A stretch of 64,000 bases of DNA from the NCBI RefSeq assembly GCF_024655635.1, contig NZ_JANLGI010000002.1, positions 186,001 to 250,000 on the forward strand, given 5' to 3'. A model generated the notes under the pieces. It was given only the letters and a program-made list of their open reading frames with translations. It was not told where the DNA came from and did no database searches. The position numbers and the translations under genes were made by a program. Source of the stretch: Allobosea sp. 47.2.35. GTDB taxonomy: Bacteria > Pseudomonadota > Alphaproteobacteria > Rhizobiales > Beijerinckiaceae. Below are positions 17,215 to 26,630 of the stretch, one piece after another; the stretch's first letter is position 1, and the number at the start of each line of letters is the position of its first letter.

Positions 17215-17622
17215 TCAACCCGCGACGACGGCCGTCGCCTCGATCTCCAGCAACGCCTCCGGCTCGACCAGCGCGGTGACGGCGACGACCGCCATCGCGG
17301 GGAAATGCCGGCCGAAGACCTCGCGATAGACCGGCCCCATCTCCTTGAGGCTGGCGCGATAGGCCGCGATATCCGTAACATACCAGGTCAGGCGCACGAT
17401 ATCCTCGACGCGCCCGCCGCCGGCCTCGACCACCGCCCTGATGTTGAGGAAGGTCTGGCGCAGCTGGCCAATGAAGCCTTTGGCGAAGACACCCTCGGCA
17501 TCCCAGCCGACGAGCCCGCCCGTCACCAGCACGCGGCCTTCCGCCACCATGCCGTTGGCATAGCCGCGCGGTTGGGGCCAGCCCTCGGGCAGGATGGCGC
17601 GGGATTGCGGGAGTTCGGACAT
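17215..17622 (-). CDS. RidA-family (YjgF) enamine/imine deaminase-like protein of the 2-aminobenzoate cluster
   Basis: A 135-residue YjgF/RidA protein; landmarks are YANGMVAEGRVLVTGG and LTWYVTDIAAYRA, with the trimer fold length typical of the family. RidA proteins hydrolyse reactive enamines or imines, often with an arginine near the C-terminus; here that position reads VVAVTALVEPEALLEIEA, without an obvious Arg, so activity may differ from archetypal RidA. It is the last gene of the minus-strand run that includes anthranilate-CoA ligase, 47 bp behind it. Because the ring product of anthraniloyl-CoA reduction is an enamine, a role in releasing its ammonia is attractive but inferred. Confidence 0.88.
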   Translation of the reverse strand: MSELPQSRAILPEGWPQPRGYANGMVAEGRVLVTGGLVGWDAEGVFAKGFIGQLRQTFLNIRAVVEAGGGRVEDIVRLTWYVTDIAAYRASLKEMGPVYREVFGRHFPAMAVVAVTALVEPEALLEIEATAVVAG

Positions 17623-17669
17623 GGCATGTCGCCTCGGTTTCGGCCGTTCAGGCTCTGTTGGAAGGAAGA

Positions 17670-19310
17670 TCAGGTCTCGCCTTGCGCGATCTGGCGCAGC
17701 GCGAAACGTTGCAGTTTGCCGGTCGCCGTCTTCGGCAGGGCTTCGACGAATTCGATGGCGCGCGGATATTTATAGGGCGCGATACTGGCCTTCACATGCT
17801 CCTGCAAGGCTTTGACCAGCGCCGCATCGCCTGAGACACCTTCGCGCAGCACGATAAAGGCCTTCACGATCTGCCCGCGTTCGGGGCAGGGCGCGCCGAC
17901 GACGCCGCATTCCGCGACGGCCTCATGCGTCAGCAAGCAGGCCTCCACCTCCGGGCCGGCGATGTTGTAGCCGGCCGAGATGATCATGTCGTCGGAGCGA
18001 GCTTGGTACCAGAAATAGCCGTCCGCATCGCGCAGATAGGTGTCGCCGGTGATGTTCCAGCCGCCGAGGACATATTTCGCCTGCCGCTCGTCCGCGAGAT
18101 AGCGACAGCCGGTTGGTCCGCGCACGGCAAGTCGCCCTGGCGTGCCGTCCGGCACCTCCTTGCCGTTCTCGTCGACGATCTTCGCCTCGTAGCCCGGCAC
18201 CGGAATCCCGGTCGCGCCCGGCCGGATCGCCTCGCGTGGCGCGCCGATGAAGATGTGCAGCATCTCGGTCGCGCCGATGCCGTCGAGCAGCGGCATGCCG
18301 GTCCGTGCCTGCCAGGCGTCGAAGGTCGCCTTGGGCAGGGCCTCGCCGGCCGAGACGCAAGTTCGCAGCGAGGAGATGTCGCGCCCGTCGAGCTTGTCCA
18401 GAATGGCGCGATAGGCGGTCGGCGCGGTGAAGACGACGCTGACCTTGTAGCGCTCGACCGCGTCGAGGAGGTCGGCCGGGCCGGCCTTTTCGGGCAGCAC
18501 CATCGCTGCGCCGATCCGCATCGGGAAGAGCACGAGCCCGCCGAGCCCGAAGGTGAAGGCCAGTGGCGGCGAGCCGGTGAAGCGATCGTCCGGCGACGCC
18601 TTCAGCACACGGGCGCCGTAGCAATCGCAGATGGCCAGCATGTCCTGATGGAAATGCATCGTGCCCTTGGGCTCGCCCGTCGTGCCGGAGGTGAAGGCGA
18701 TCAGGCAGACATCGTCGCGCGCGGTATCGGCGGCCTCAAAGTGCTCGTAACCCGATTGCGCCATCAGCGCTTCCAGCGCGCTGTCGGCGTTGCCGAAGGC
18801 GACGATGCGGGCAAGCTCCGGCACCTGCGCCTTGGCGGTTTCCAACTCGGCGGTGAGGCGGTGGTCGCAGAGCGCCAGCGCGATCCTGGCTTTGCGCAGG
18901 GGATAGGCGAGTTCTCCGGCGCGCAGCATCGGCATGGTTGCGACCGCGACGCCGCCGGCCTTGATCACGGCGAGATAGGCCGCGACCATCATCGGCGTAT
19001 TGCCAGCGCGCAGCAGCACGCGATTGCCGCTGACCATGCCGAGATCGCGGGTCAGCACATTGGCGATGCGGTTCACCTTGTCCGCGAGGTCCGCATAGCT
19101 CCAATGCAGGTCGCTCGCGATCACGGCGGTACGATTGCCGCGCCGCTCGGCGATGTGCCGGTCGAGCAATTCCGCGACGCAGTTCAGCCGCTCGGCATAG
19201 GCCAGCCCTGCTTCTTCCACTCTCAGATCGGGCCAGCTTGCGCGCGGCGGCAGGTTGTCCCGCGCGAAGCTGTCTTGATGCCCCGATCTCGCGAATCCGG
19301 TTGCTGTCAT
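17670..19310 (-). CDS. abmG: 2-aminobenzoate-CoA ligase (benzoate-CoA ligase family)
   Basis: A 546-residue AMP-forming acyl-CoA synthetase. The P-loop-like motif LIAFTSGTTGEPKG, the GIGATEMLHIF adenine loop, the hinge region SDDMIISAGYNIAGPEVE and the C-terminal lysine in LPKTATGKLQR are intact. The sequence resembles benzoate/2-aminobenzoate-CoA ligases, and the neighbouring anthraniloyl-CoA monooxygenase favours 2-aminobenzoate (anthranilate) as substrate. The ATG at 19310 is chosen; a TTG five codons upstream also opens the frame. Upstream lies acyl-CoA dehydrogenase after a 62-bp gap that holds a palindromic repeat; downstream is RidA. Substrate preference between benzoate and aminobenzoate cannot be proven by eye. 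Confidence 0.85.
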   Translation of the reverse strand: MTATGFARSGHQDSFARDNLPPRASWPDLRVEEAGLAYAERLNCVAELLDRHIAERRGNRTAVIASDLHWSYADLADKVNRIANVLTRDLGMVSGNRVLLRAGNTPMMVAAYLAVIKAGGVAVATMPMLRAGELAYPLRKARIALALCDHRLTAELETAKAQVPELARIVAFGNADSALEALMAQSGYEHFEAADTARDDVCLIAFTSGTTGEPKGTMHFHQDMLAICDCYGARVLKASPDDRFTGSPPLAFTFGLGGLVLFPMRIGAAMVLPEKAGPADLLDAVERYKVSVVFTAPTAYRAILDKLDGRDISSLRTCVSAGEALPKATFDAWQARTGMPLLDGIGATEMLHIFIGAPREAIRPGATGIPVPGYEAKIVDENGKEVPDGTPGRLAVRGPTGCRYLADERQAKYVLGGWNITGDTYLRDADGYFWYQARSDDMIISAGYNIAGPEVEACLLTHEAVAECGVVGAPCPERGQIVKAFIVLREGVSGDAALVKALQEHVKASIAPYKYPRAIEFVEALPKTATGKLQRFALRQIAQGET

Positions 19311-19324
19311 TGCGTTCCCCTGCA

Positions 19325-19374
19325 AGAGCCGGATCCGATCAGGTCCCCTCGGCCTGATCGGTGAATCCGCCTCT
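19325..19374. repeat. Dispersed palindromic repeat, copy A (between acyl-CoA dehydrogenase and ligase genes)
   Basis: The stem CCGATCAGG (19335-19343) pairs with CCTGATCGG (19353-19361) around a 9-base loop, flanked by AGAGCCGGAT and TGAATCCGCCTCT. Nearly the same flanks and stem recur, inverted, at 53911-53960. The CTA at 19373-19375 is the complement of the TAG stop of the acyl-CoA dehydrogenase, so the repeat edge supplies that stop. It lies inside an apparent operon and would form a hairpin in the message. Confidence 0.75.
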
Positions 19375-20581
19375 AACGATCTGCTCTTCCGGCATGTGTC
19401 TTGAGCAGGTCGCGCGCGATCACGACCTTCTGGACTTCCGAGGCGCCCTCGTAGATGCGCAGCGCCCGGATTTCCCGATACAATTCCTCGACCTTGACGC
19501 CCTTGGTGACGCCGAGCCCGCCATGGATCTGGACGGCCCGGTCGATCACGGTCTGGGCGTTCTCCGTCGCGACGAGCTTCGCCAGCGCCGCCTCGCGGGT
19601 GACGCGGGCCGCACCGCGATCCTTGGTCCAGGCAGCGCGATAGACGAGGAGGGCGGCGGCATCGACCTCGGCAGCGCTGTCGGCGATCGCCGCCTGCGAG
19701 AGCTGGAGATCGCCGAGCGTGCCGCCGAAGAGCTTGCGGCCATTGGCGTGCTCAAGCGTCTCGTGCAGCGCCCGCCTGGCGAAGCCGAGCGCGGCGGCGC
19801 CGACCGTCGAACGGAAGATGTCGAGCGTCGCCATCGCGACCTTGAAGCCGTCGCCCGGGCCGCCGATGCGGTTCTCGAGCGGCACGCGGCAGCCTTCGAA
19901 GCGCAGCGTCGCCAGCGGATGCGGCGCGATCACCTCGATCCGTTCTGGGATGGTGAGGCCGGGCGTGTCGGCCTCGACCAGCAAGGCGGAAAGTCCGCGC
20001 GCGCCCGGCGCCTCGCCGGTGCGGGCGAAGACGACGTAATGGTCGGCGATGCCGCCATTCGAAATCCAGCTTTTCTCGCCGTCGATGCGGACATGGGATG
20101 CGCCGTCCGGCGTCGCGGTCGTCGCCATCGCGGCGACGTCGGAACCGGCCTCCTTCTCGGAAAGAGCGAAGGCGGCGATGCGCTTGCCGGCTGCGACATC
20201 CGGCAGGATGCGCCGCTTCATCGCCTCGGAGCCGGCGATCGAGATCGAGCCGGTGCCGAGCCCCTGCATCGCGAAGGCGAAATCGGCGAGGCCGTCATGC
20301 GCGGCCAAAATCTCGCGGGCGAGACAGAGCGTGCGCACATCGAGTTTTTCGGAGAGCCCGCCATAGGCCGCCGGCACGGCAGCCTTCAGGAAGCCCGCTG
20401 CACCGAGGGCCGCGACACGCGCCCGGCAGGCCTCGTCGACATCGTCGTGGGGCAGATCGGCGAGATAGGAATCGGCCCAGCCGGATAGTTCGGCGGCGAA
20501 GGCGCGATGGCTCTCCTCGAAGAACGGCCAGTCCAGCGTGTCGCCGAGGATATCGAGGCCGAGAGGAGAAGTGCTGCCCAT
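19373..20581 (-). CDS. Acyl-CoA dehydrogenase family protein of the 2-aminobenzoate cluster
   Basis: A 402-residue flavoprotein with the family landmarks [11 protein letters not shown] (FAD/substrate loop), [10 protein letters not shown] and the C-terminal [19 protein letters not shown]. The Glu in IYEGASE lies near the usual catalytic-base region. It would oxidise the ring-derived or ring-opened CoA thioester downstream of anthraniloyl-CoA reduction. The ATG at 20581 is one base from the enoyl-CoA hydratase stop. The exact substrate is not shown by sequence. Confidence 0.9.
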   Translation of the reverse strand: MGSTSPLGLDILGDTLDWPFFEESHRAFAAELSGWADSYLADLPHDDVDEACRARVAALGAAGFLKAAVPAAYGGLSEKLDVRTLCLAREILAAHDGLADFAFAMQGLGTGSISIAGSEAMKRRILPDVAAGKRIAAFALSEKEAGSDVAAMATTATPDGASHVRIDGEKSWISNGGIADHYVVFARTGEAPGARGLSALLVEADTPGLTIPERIEVIAPHPLATLRFEGCRVPLENRIGGPGDGFKVAMATLDIFRSTVGAAALGFARRALHETLEHANGRKLFGGTLGDLQLSQAAIADSAAEVDAAALLVYRAAWTKDRGAARVTREAALAKLVATENAQTVIDRAVQIHGGLGVTKGVKVEELYREIRALRIYEGASEVQKVVIARDLLKTHAGRADR

Positions 20582-20582
20582 C

Positions 20583-21419
20583 TCAGTTGCCCTCGAAGAC
20601 CGGCTTCTGCTTGTTCGCGAAGGCGTGATAGGCGCGGGAAAAGTCCTCGGTCTGCATGCAGAGTGCCTGCGCCACGGCCTCGGCCTCGATCGCGCTCTCG
20701 ACCGACATCGCCCATTCCATTTCGAGCATGCGCTTGGTCATGGCATTGGCGAAGGTCGGCCCGTCGGCCAATTCGGCAGCGAGCGTCTGCGCTTCGGTCA
20801 GCACGGCGTCCGGCGTGCTGATGCGGTTGAGGAAGCCCCAGCGCTCGGCTTCCTCGCCCCTGAGCACGCGGCCCGTATAGAGCAGCTCCGCGGCGCGGCC
20901 CTGGCCGATGATGCGCGGCAGCATCGCGCAGGCGCCCATGTCGCAGCCGGCAAGCCCGACGCGGTTGAACAGGAACGCGATCTTGGCTCCGGCGGTGCCG
21001 AGCCTGAGGTCGGACGCCATGGCGACGATCGCACCGGCGCCGGCGCAGACGCCGTCGATGGCCGCGACGATCGGCTGGGGGCAGGCGCGCATCGCCTTGA
21101 CCAGCTCCCCGGTCATCCGGGTGAATTTCAGGAGGTCCTTAGTCTCCATCGCGACCAGCGGCCCGATGATCTCGAGGACATCGCCACCCGAGGAGAAATT
21201 GCCGCCGGCGCCGGTGACGACGATCGCCTTGACCTCTTCCTCCTTCTGCGCGGCGAGGAAGAAATCCGTGAGTTCGCGGTAGCTTGCGAAGGTCAGCGGA
21301 TTCTTTTTCTCAGGCCGGTTCAGCGTCACCGTCGCGACCTTGCCGGAGACCGAAAGGCTGAAATGCTCCGGCGTGAAACCCACGAGCGGCAGGGTCGTAG
21401 CATTGGCGATCTGGGCCAT
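20583..21419 (-). CDS. Enoyl-CoA hydratase/isomerase family protein
   Basis: A 278-residue crotonase-fold enzyme. The oxyanion-hole segments [17 protein letters not shown] and [30 protein letters not shown] are present, followed by [24 protein letters not shown]. Position in the operon (1-base overlap with marR upstream, 1-base gap to acyl-CoA dehydrogenase) places it in the beta-oxidation-like lower part of the 2-aminobenzoyl-CoA route, hydrating or hydrolytically opening the ring thioester. The C-terminal part is typical. Whether it acts as hydratase or ring hydrolase is open. Confidence 0.9.
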   Translation of the reverse strand: MAQIANATTLPLVGFTPEHFSLSVSGKVATVTLNRPEKKNPLTFASYRELTDFFLAAQKEEEVKAIVVTGAGGNFSSGGDVLEIIGPLVAMETKDLLKFTRMTGELVKAMRACPQPIVAAIDGVCAGAGAIVAMASDLRLGTAGAKIAFLFNRVGLAGCDMGACAMLPRIIGQGRAAELLYTGRVLRGEEAERWGFLNRISTPDAVLTEAQTLAAELADGPTFANAMTKRMLEMEWAMSVESAIEAEAVAQALCMQTEDFSRAYHAFANKQKPVFEGN

Positions 21420-21955
21420 CAGGCGTCTCCCTTGGCAGCCTCGTCGGCCCGCCCCGCGATGGCGCGATGCAGCGAGGTTTTGGTCTCTCCGAGCAGCCGG
21501 AAAAGCTGCGCGATGGCGAGCTGGTCGAGCCCGGCGAACAGTTCGGCGATCCAGTCCTCATGGCGCTCGGCCATGATCTTGAACGCCTTGCGGCCCTGCG
21601 CGGTCAGGGTGAGGATCTGTACGCGCCGGTCCTGCGGGGCCGAGCGCTTGTCGACGAGCCCGTCCGTCACGAGCCCGGCCACGACCGCGGTGACATTGCC
21701 GTTCGAGACCATGAGGCGCTGCGAGACCTCGCCGACGGTCATGCCGACCACGCTCTTGTCGAGCTGCGCCATCAGGTCGAAGCGCGGCAGGGTGGTCTTG
21801 AATTCCTCGCGCAGGCGGTTGCGAATCTCGGTCTCGATCAGGGTCGAGCAGGTCAGCATCCGCAACCAGAGGCGAAGCTCGTCCTTGTGGTCGCCGGGGC
21901 GCTCGCTGGCCTTGGTCTCGCGGTCGAGGATCAGTGAGGAGGAGGGTGTCTCCAT
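21419..21955 (-). CDS. MarR-family transcriptional regulator of the 2-aminobenzoate cluster
   Basis: A 178-residue winged-helix regulator: [32 protein letters not shown] is the recognition region and [17 protein letters not shown] the wing. The ATG at 21955 is preferred, one base after the SDR stop, over an in-frame start at 22003 inside the SDR gene. Homologues in aromatic-acid CoA pathways repress their operons and release on binding the aryl-CoA intermediate. Two matching operator-like sites lie on the divergent promoters at 22713-22950. That this protein binds them is inference. Confidence 0.9.
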   Translation of the reverse strand: METPSSSLILDRETKASERPGDHKDELRLWLRMLTCSTLIETEIRNRLREEFKTTLPRFDLMAQLDKSVVGMTVGEVSQRLMVSNGNVTAVVAGLVTDGLVDKRSAPQDRRVQILTLTAQGRKAFKIMAERHEDWIAELFAGLDQLAIAQLFRLLGETKTSLHRAIAGRADEAAKGDA

Positions 21956-21956
21956 C

Positions 21957-22712
21957 TCAGAACTCTCCGCCATTGACGAGCAGCGACTGGCCGGTGACGG
22001 CATCGCTGCCCGGCCCGCAGAGATAGAGCACGGCCGCCGCGACCTCTTCCGGCGCGATCAGCCGGCCCTGCGGGTTGTCCTTGATCATCGCGGCCAGCGC
22101 GTCCTCGCGGCTCTTGCCGGTCTTGGCCGCGACATTGTCGATGCTGGCCGTCGCCATGTCGGTGTCGGCATAGCCGGGGCAGACGGCGTTGACAGTGACG
22201 CCGGAGCGCGCCGTCTCCAGCGCCAACGACTTCACCAGCCCGACCACGGCATGCTTCGCCGCCACATAGGTGCTGACATAGGGGTAGCCGCGGTGCCCGG
22301 CGGTCGAGGCGATGGCGATCAGGCGGCCGCGGCGGCGCTCCAGCATGGCCGGCAGTGCAGCGTGGAACAGGTTCACCGTGCCGATCAGGTTGATGTCGAG
22401 CATGCGGCGGAAGCGCTCGTTGTCGCTGCGCATGAATGGGCCGGTTTCGACAGCGCCGGCATTGGCGATCGCGATGTCGAAGGCGGGCTCGCAGGAAAGC
22501 TGGTCCAGAGCCGCGAAAACCGAGGCCTCGTCGCGCACGTCGCAGGCCGCGCAATCGGCTGCGACGCCGGCCACGACGGCCTCCTTCAAGGTCGCTTCGT
22601 CGCGCCCGAGGATGCTGACCCGGGCTCCGGCCGCTGTCAGCGCCGAGGCGATGGCTCGGCCAAGGCCGCGTCCGCCACCCGTTACCAGTGCACGCTGTCC
22701 CTGCAGTGTCAT
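21957..22712 (-). CDS. Short-chain dehydrogenase/reductase (probable 3-hydroxyacyl-CoA dehydrogenase)
   Basis: A 251-residue classical SDR: cofactor motif TGGGRGLG at about 12-19, NAGA, catalytic Ser in IAST and YxxxK in STYVAAKHAV, with LVNGG near the end. It is the first gene of the minus-strand operon (SDR, marR, hydratase, acyl-CoA dehydrogenase, ligase, ridA). In the pathway it would oxidise a 3-hydroxyacyl-CoA intermediate. GGAGG lies 10 bases before the ATG. A promoter and operator-like site are seen upstream at 22735-22764. Confidence 0.9.
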   Translation of the reverse strand: MTLQGQRALVTGGGRGLGRAIASALTAAGARVSILGRDEATLKEAVVAGVAADCAACDVRDEASVFAALDQLSCEPAFDIAIANAGAVETGPFMRSDNERFRRMLDINLIGTVNLFHAALPAMLERRRGRLIAIASTAGHRGYPYVSTYVAAKHAVVGLVKSLALETARSGVTVNAVCPGYADTDMATASIDNVAAKTGKSREDALAAMIKDNPQGRLIAPEEVAAAVLYLCGPGSDAVTGQSLLVNGGEF

Positions 22713-22734
22713 GGCCGTTCGACCTCCGAATACG

Positions 22735-22764
22735 AATATATTTTAAGTCTGAAGGAATTTGCAA
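22735..22764 (-). promoter_or_regulatory. Promoter and candidate MarR operator of the SDR-marR-catabolic operon
   Basis: On the minus strand TTGCAA (22764-22759) and TATATT (22740-22735) form a -35/-10 pair with an 18-bp spacer. Between and overlapping them lies a site read on the plus strand as ATATTTTAAGTCTGAA (22738-22753). It shares TTTTAAG-Y-CT-R-AA with the reverse complement of the site on the opposite promoter (22892-22910). A repressor bound here would block the polymerase. Confidence 0.6.
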
Positions 22765-22875
22765 GCGGCCTGATGACGATGGCGAAGCAGGGTATCTCGC
22801 ATCGCAAAATGCCCACCTACGCGCCAACTCACGATACTCCACGCCTGCTCTCCAGTTCGAAACGCTTCAGAAGTC

Positions 22876-22910
22876 TCTTGAGCTCAAGAACATTTTAGGC
22901 TTAAAATAAT
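22876..22910 (+). promoter_or_regulatory. Promoter and candidate MarR operator of the anthraniloyl-CoA monooxygenase gene
   Basis: TTGAGC (22878-22883) and TAAAAT (22902-22907) are spaced 18 bp. The -35 lies in a perfect 14-bp palindrome TCTTGAGCTCAAGA (22876-22889), and the -10 lies in an imperfect palindrome ATTTTAGGCTTAAAAT (22892-22907). The latter matches, inverted, the site at 22738-22753. The start codon follows at 22951. Confidence 0.6.
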
Positions 22911-22950
22911 TCCGCAAGCCGGGTCGGCCGGCTTCCTGATGGAGGCGTCG

Positions 22951-25275
22951 ATGCGTATCGCGGTCGTGGGCGGAGGGCCGGCGGGGCTCTATTTCGCGCT
23001 GTTGATGAAGCGGGATTGGCCGGAGCTGACGGTCGATGTCTTCGAGCGCAACCAGCCCGACGACACATTCGGATTCGGCGTCGTCTTCTCCGACCAGACG
23101 CTCGACACCTTCAAGGCGGCGGATGCGCAGAGCTACGCCGCGATCCGCGACAATTTCGCCTATTGGGACGATATCGAGATCCACTTCAAAGGCGACACGT
23201 TCCGCGTGCCCGGCAACGGCTTCTGCGGCTGCTCGCGCCGTTCGCTGCTGATGCTGGTGCAGGCGAGGGCGCGCGAACTCGGCGTCAACCTGCATTTCGG
23301 CAGCGAGGTCGCCGATGCCGAGACGTTGAAGTGCGATTACGACCTCGTCGTTGGCGCGGACGGCATCAACAGCCGCATCCGCGAGAACTGGCGCGAGCGC
23401 TTCCAGCCGCAGACCGACCTGCGCCCGAACCATTTCACCTGGATGGGTTCGACCCGCCCCTTCGATGCCTTCACCTTCTTCTTCAAGGAGACGGAGCACG
23501 GCGTCTTCATCGCCCATTGCTATCAATACGAGGCCGGCCGCTCGACCTGGGTGCTGGAGACCGATCCCGAGACCTTCGCGAAGGCCGGCCTCGGCGCGAT
23601 GGATGAGGCGCAGTCGGCAGCCTTCCTCGAAAGGGTCTTCGCCGAGGAGCTGGAAGGTCACAAGCTCATCACCAACCGCTCGCTCTGGCGCAATTTCCCG
23701 ATGATCCGCTGCCGCCATTGGGTGATCGAGAACGTCGTGCTGATCGGCGACGCCAAGGCGACGGCGCATTTCTCGATCGGCTCCGGCACCAAGCTCGCGA
23801 TGGAGGACGCCATCGCCCTGCACAAGGCGATGGGGCAGGCGAAGCTCGATGTCGCGGCCGGCCTGAAACTGTTCGAGACGCAGCGCCGCGAGGAGGTCGA
23901 GAAGACCCAGCACGCGGCGGATGTCTCGCTGGTCTGGTTCGAGGAGTTGAAGCGCTTCTGGGATTTCGAGCCCTTGCGCTTCGCCTTCGGCCTGATGACC
24001 CGCTCCAAGGCGATCACCTACGACAATCTGGCGCTACGCGCGCCGGAGATGGTCGAGGCCGTCGACAGGCTCGTCGCCGATGGCCTCGGCGACCTGGCGA
24101 AGCGGCGCAAGGATGGCTCGCCCGTGCCGCCGGCCTTCCAGCCCTTCAAACTGCGCGAGATGCGGGTCGAAAACCGCATGACGCTCTCGCCGATGTGCCA
24201 GTACTCAGCCGAAGACGGCCTGCCGGGCGACTGGCACCTGATGCATTACGGCTCGCGCGCCATCGGCGGCCCCGGCCTGATCTTCACCGAGATGACCTGC
24301 GTCGCCCCGGACGCCCGCATCACCCCCGGCTGCACCGGCCTGTGGAACGACGAGCAGGAAGCCGCCTGGAAGCGGATCACCACTTTCGTCCATGCGAATT
24401 CCGCCGCGAAGATCTGCCTCCAGCTCGGTCATGCCGGGCGCAAGGGAGCGACGAAGCTGATGTGGGAGGGGATGGACCGGCCGCTGCCGGAAGGCGCCTG
24501 GCCGATCATCTCGGCCTCGCCCTTGCCCTATTACCCGGAAAGCCAGGTGCCGCGTGCGATGACCCGCGCCGACATGGACCGGGTCAAGGCGGAGTTCGTC
24601 GCCGCCGCCGAGCGCGGCGAGCGCGCCGGTTTCGACATGCTGGAGCTGCACTGCGCCCATGGCTATCTGCTGGCAAGCTTCCTCTCGCCGCTGACCAACA
24701 AGCGCACGGACGAATACGGCGGCTCGGTCGAGAACCGCCTGCGCTATCCGCTGGAGATCTTCCGGGCGCTGCGCGAGGCCTGGCCGCGCGTGAAGCCGAT
24801 GTCGGTTCGCATCTCCGCGACCGACTGGGTCGAGGGCGGCCTTTCGGCGGCCGATTCCGTCGCCATCGCCGAGGCCTTCGCCACTGAGGGCTGCGACCTC
24901 GTCGATGTCTCGACCGGCCAGACTGCTCGGGAATCGCGCCCGGTCTATGGCCGCATGTTCCAGACGCCGTTCTCGGACCGCATCCGCAACGAGGCCGAGG
25001 TCGCGACCATGTGCGTCGGCAACATCACGACGGCCGATCAGGTCAATACGATCATCGCTGCCGGCCGCGCCGATCTGGTCGCGCTCGGGCGCCCGCATCT
25101 GGCCGACCCGTCCTTCGTGCTGCGAGCGGCCGCCTGGTACGGCGTCGATGCCGACCAGCCGGTTCAGTACGGGCCCGGCAAGGACCAGCTTATGCGCAAC
25201 ACGCCGCGCGAGCGCCAGGATCTGGAAGAGCTGAAGCTCAAGGCCAAGCCGAGCCGCCACGCGCTCGCGAAGTAG
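22951..25275 (+). CDS. abmA: Anthraniloyl-CoA monooxygenase/reductase (bifunctional; salicylyl-CoA 5-hydroxylase-like fused to OYE-like domain)
   Basis: A 774-residue two-domain flavoenzyme. Residues 1-390 are an FAD monooxygenase: GGGPAGLYF near 7-15 and [26 protein letters not shown] for FAD binding. From about 393 an Old-Yellow-Enzyme-like domain begins ([19 protein letters not shown]), with [20 protein letters not shown] and [16 protein letters not shown]. This architecture is that of 2-aminobenzoyl-CoA monooxygenase/reductase, which hydroxylates and then reduces the ring of 2-aminobenzoyl-CoA with NAD(P)H and O2. GGAGG precedes the ATG at 22951 by 5 bases, so the upstream ATG at 22939 is not used. 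It is divergent from the operon encoding the ligase and beta-oxidation enzymes. Confidence 0.93.
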   Translation: MRIAVVGGGPAGLYFALLMKRDWPELTVDVFERNQPDDTFGFGVVFSDQTLDTFKAADAQSYAAIRDNFAYWDDIEIHFKGDTFRVPGNGFCGCSRRSLLMLVQARARELGVNLHFGSEVADAETLKCDYDLVVGADGINSRIRENWRERFQPQTDLRPNHFTWMGSTRPFDAFTFFFKETEHGVFIAHCYQYEAGRSTWVLETDPETFAKAGLGAMDEAQSAAFLERVFAEELEGHKLITNRSLWRNFPMIRCRHWVIENVVLIGDAKATAHFSIGSGTKLAMEDAIALHKAMGQAKLDVAAGLKLFETQRREEVEKTQHAADVSLVWFEELKRFWDFEPLRFAFGLMTRSKAITYDNLALRAPEMVEAVDRLVADGLGDLAKRRKDGSPVPPAFQPFKLREMRVENRMTLSPMCQYSAEDGLPGDWHLMHYGSRAIGGPGLIFTEMTCVAPDARITPGCTGLWNDEQEAAWKRITTFVHANSAAKICLQLGHAGRKGATKLMWEGMDRPLPEGAWPIISASPLPYYPESQVPRAMTRADMDRVKAEFVAAAERGERAGFDMLELHCAHGYLLASFLSPLTNKRTDEYGGSVENRLRYPLEIFRALREAWPRVKPMSVRISATDWVEGGLSAADSVAIAEAFATEGCDLVDVSTGQTARESRPVYGRMFQTPFSDRIRNEAEVATMCVGNITTADQVNTIIAAGRADLVALGRPHLADPSFVLRAAAWYGVDADQPVQYGPGKDQLMRNTPRERQDLEELKLKAKPSRHALAK

Positions 25276-25283
25276 CCGAGCGC

Positions 25284-26630
25284 CTACTTGCCTTCGCCCT
25301 CGCTCCGGCGTCCCGAAGGCGAGACGTCGGGAATGGTCGGCGGCGCCGGCTTGCGTTCGCCGAATGGATTGGCCGAGGGCGGGTTGCGCCGTAGCCGGAA
25401 GGCGAGATAGCCCGCCGCCGCCGCCGAGAGCCCGCCGAGATAGGCCAGAAGCCCGTTCGGCCCGACCGCCTGCATGAAGGCGGCGGAGACGAGTGGCCCG
25501 ATCGCCGAGCCCACCGCCCAGAGGAAGAGCAGTCGCGCGGAGAGCCCGAGCGCCCGTTCCCGGCCGAGCCGGAAATAGGCATGCGCGACCGCGACCGTGT
25601 AGATCGGCATCGAGCCGGCGCCGATCAGCGCGAAAAGCCCGAACATCCAGAAGCGGGCATGGGGCAGGGCGAACCAGAACACGGCCCCGAGCGCCAGCGT
25701 GCAGAGCACGACCGAGACCGTGGCGCTCAGCATGATCTTGCGGCTCTCGACCCGGTCCGCCAGCAGGCCGAGCGGCCATTGCAGCACCAGCGCGCCGATC
25801 TGGATGCCGGCGGTGAGCAGGATCGCCCAGGCCTGGTCGAGCCCGATCAGGATGCCGTAAGCGGGGGCGACATTGGTCAGCGCGCCGCCCATCAGGCCGA
25901 CATAGAGGCAGCCGATCACGGAAGCCGGCGCGTATTGCCACATCGTGTTGAGCCGGACCGAGACGACCTCGCCCGATTCAGGGCCCTTGGCACGGGTCAT
26001 GCCGACCGGGATCAGCGCGATCGAGAAGGTCGCGCTCGCCAGCAGGAAGATGTCGTGCGACTGCAGCGAGACATAGCCGACGCCGATCTGCGAGCCGATC
26101 AGCGCGAGGCGGTTGAGGATCTGGTAGAAGCCGAACAGGCGCCCGCGCTGGCCGGCCTTGGCCTGGCCGCTGATCCAGCTCTCGATGCAGATGGCGTGGC
26201 CGGCGCCGGCAAAGCCCATGCCGAGCCGCGAGATGCCCCAGAAATCCAGCGATGTGAGCGCGAAGCTGATGGTGAACACGGCCTGCATCGCAGCGAAGAC
26301 GCCGAAGGCACGGATATGCCCAACGCGGCGGATAAAGGCGGGGATCACGAAGCAGCCGGCGAGGAAGCCGACGGAATAGGCCGAGCCGACGAGGCCGATC
26401 AGCAGTGGCGCCTTCTGTTCCAGCGCCATCTTCAATGGCACGACCGTGTTCACGATGGTCGAGGCGATCTGCAGGATCAGCGCGCCGCTGACGATCGCGC
26501 CGAGCGCTGCGACGGACCCGGTCCTCGGCTCGGCTGGCTGGCTCACGGCGATCCCGGCCTCCGGCGCAGGCGCGTCGGAATCCCGCGATTCCGGCGGCTG
26601 CAACTCCTGCGGTTGCGATGCTTGCGACAT
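25284..26630 (-). CDS. MFS transporter, YcaD/CynX-like, substrate unknown
   Basis: A 448-residue permease with about 12 hydrophobic segments; the linker FVIPAFIRRVGHIRAFG after the second or third segment is of MFS type and GLLADRVESRKIML sits at the symmetrical place in the second half. The ATG at 26630 is preferred; the open frame upstream to 26840 reads as low-complexity non-coding sequence. It converges on the anthraniloyl-CoA monooxygenase gene (8-bp gap) but is not in its operon, so transport of aromatic acids is only a possibility. The N-terminal ~25 residues and the C-terminal tail are Pro/Ser-rich. Confidence 0.88.
   Translation of the reverse strand: MSQASQPQELQPPESRDSDAPAPEAGIAVSQPAEPRTGSVAALGAIVSGALILQIASTIVNTVVPLKMALEQKAPLLIGLVGSAYSVGFLAGCFVIPAFIRRVGHIRAFGVFAAMQAVFTISFALTSLDFWGISRLGMGFAGAGHAICIESWISGQAKAGQRGRLFGFYQILNRLALIGSQIGVGYVSLQSHDIFLLASATFSIALIPVGMTRAKGPESGEVVSVRLNTMWQYAPASVIGCLYVGLMGGALTNVAPAYGILIGLDQAWAILLTAGIQIGALVLQWPLGLLADRVESRKIMLSATVSVVLCTLALGAVFWFALPHARFWMFGLFALIGAGSMPIYTVAVAHAYFRLGRERALGLSARLLFLWAVGSAIGPLVSAAFMQAVGPNGLLAYLGGLSAAAAGYLAFRLRRNPPSANPFGERKPAPPTIPDVSPSGRRSEGEGK

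Noticed and set aside
19325..19325. TTG start of the ligase five codons before the ATG
   Set aside because: The TTG lies at the edge of repeat A; the ATG at 19310 gives a normal family N-terminus.
20538..22898. Open frame of about 786 codons antisense to the hydratase/marR/SDR genes
   Set aside because: Overlaps four well-supported genes on the other strand and has no protein-like composition.
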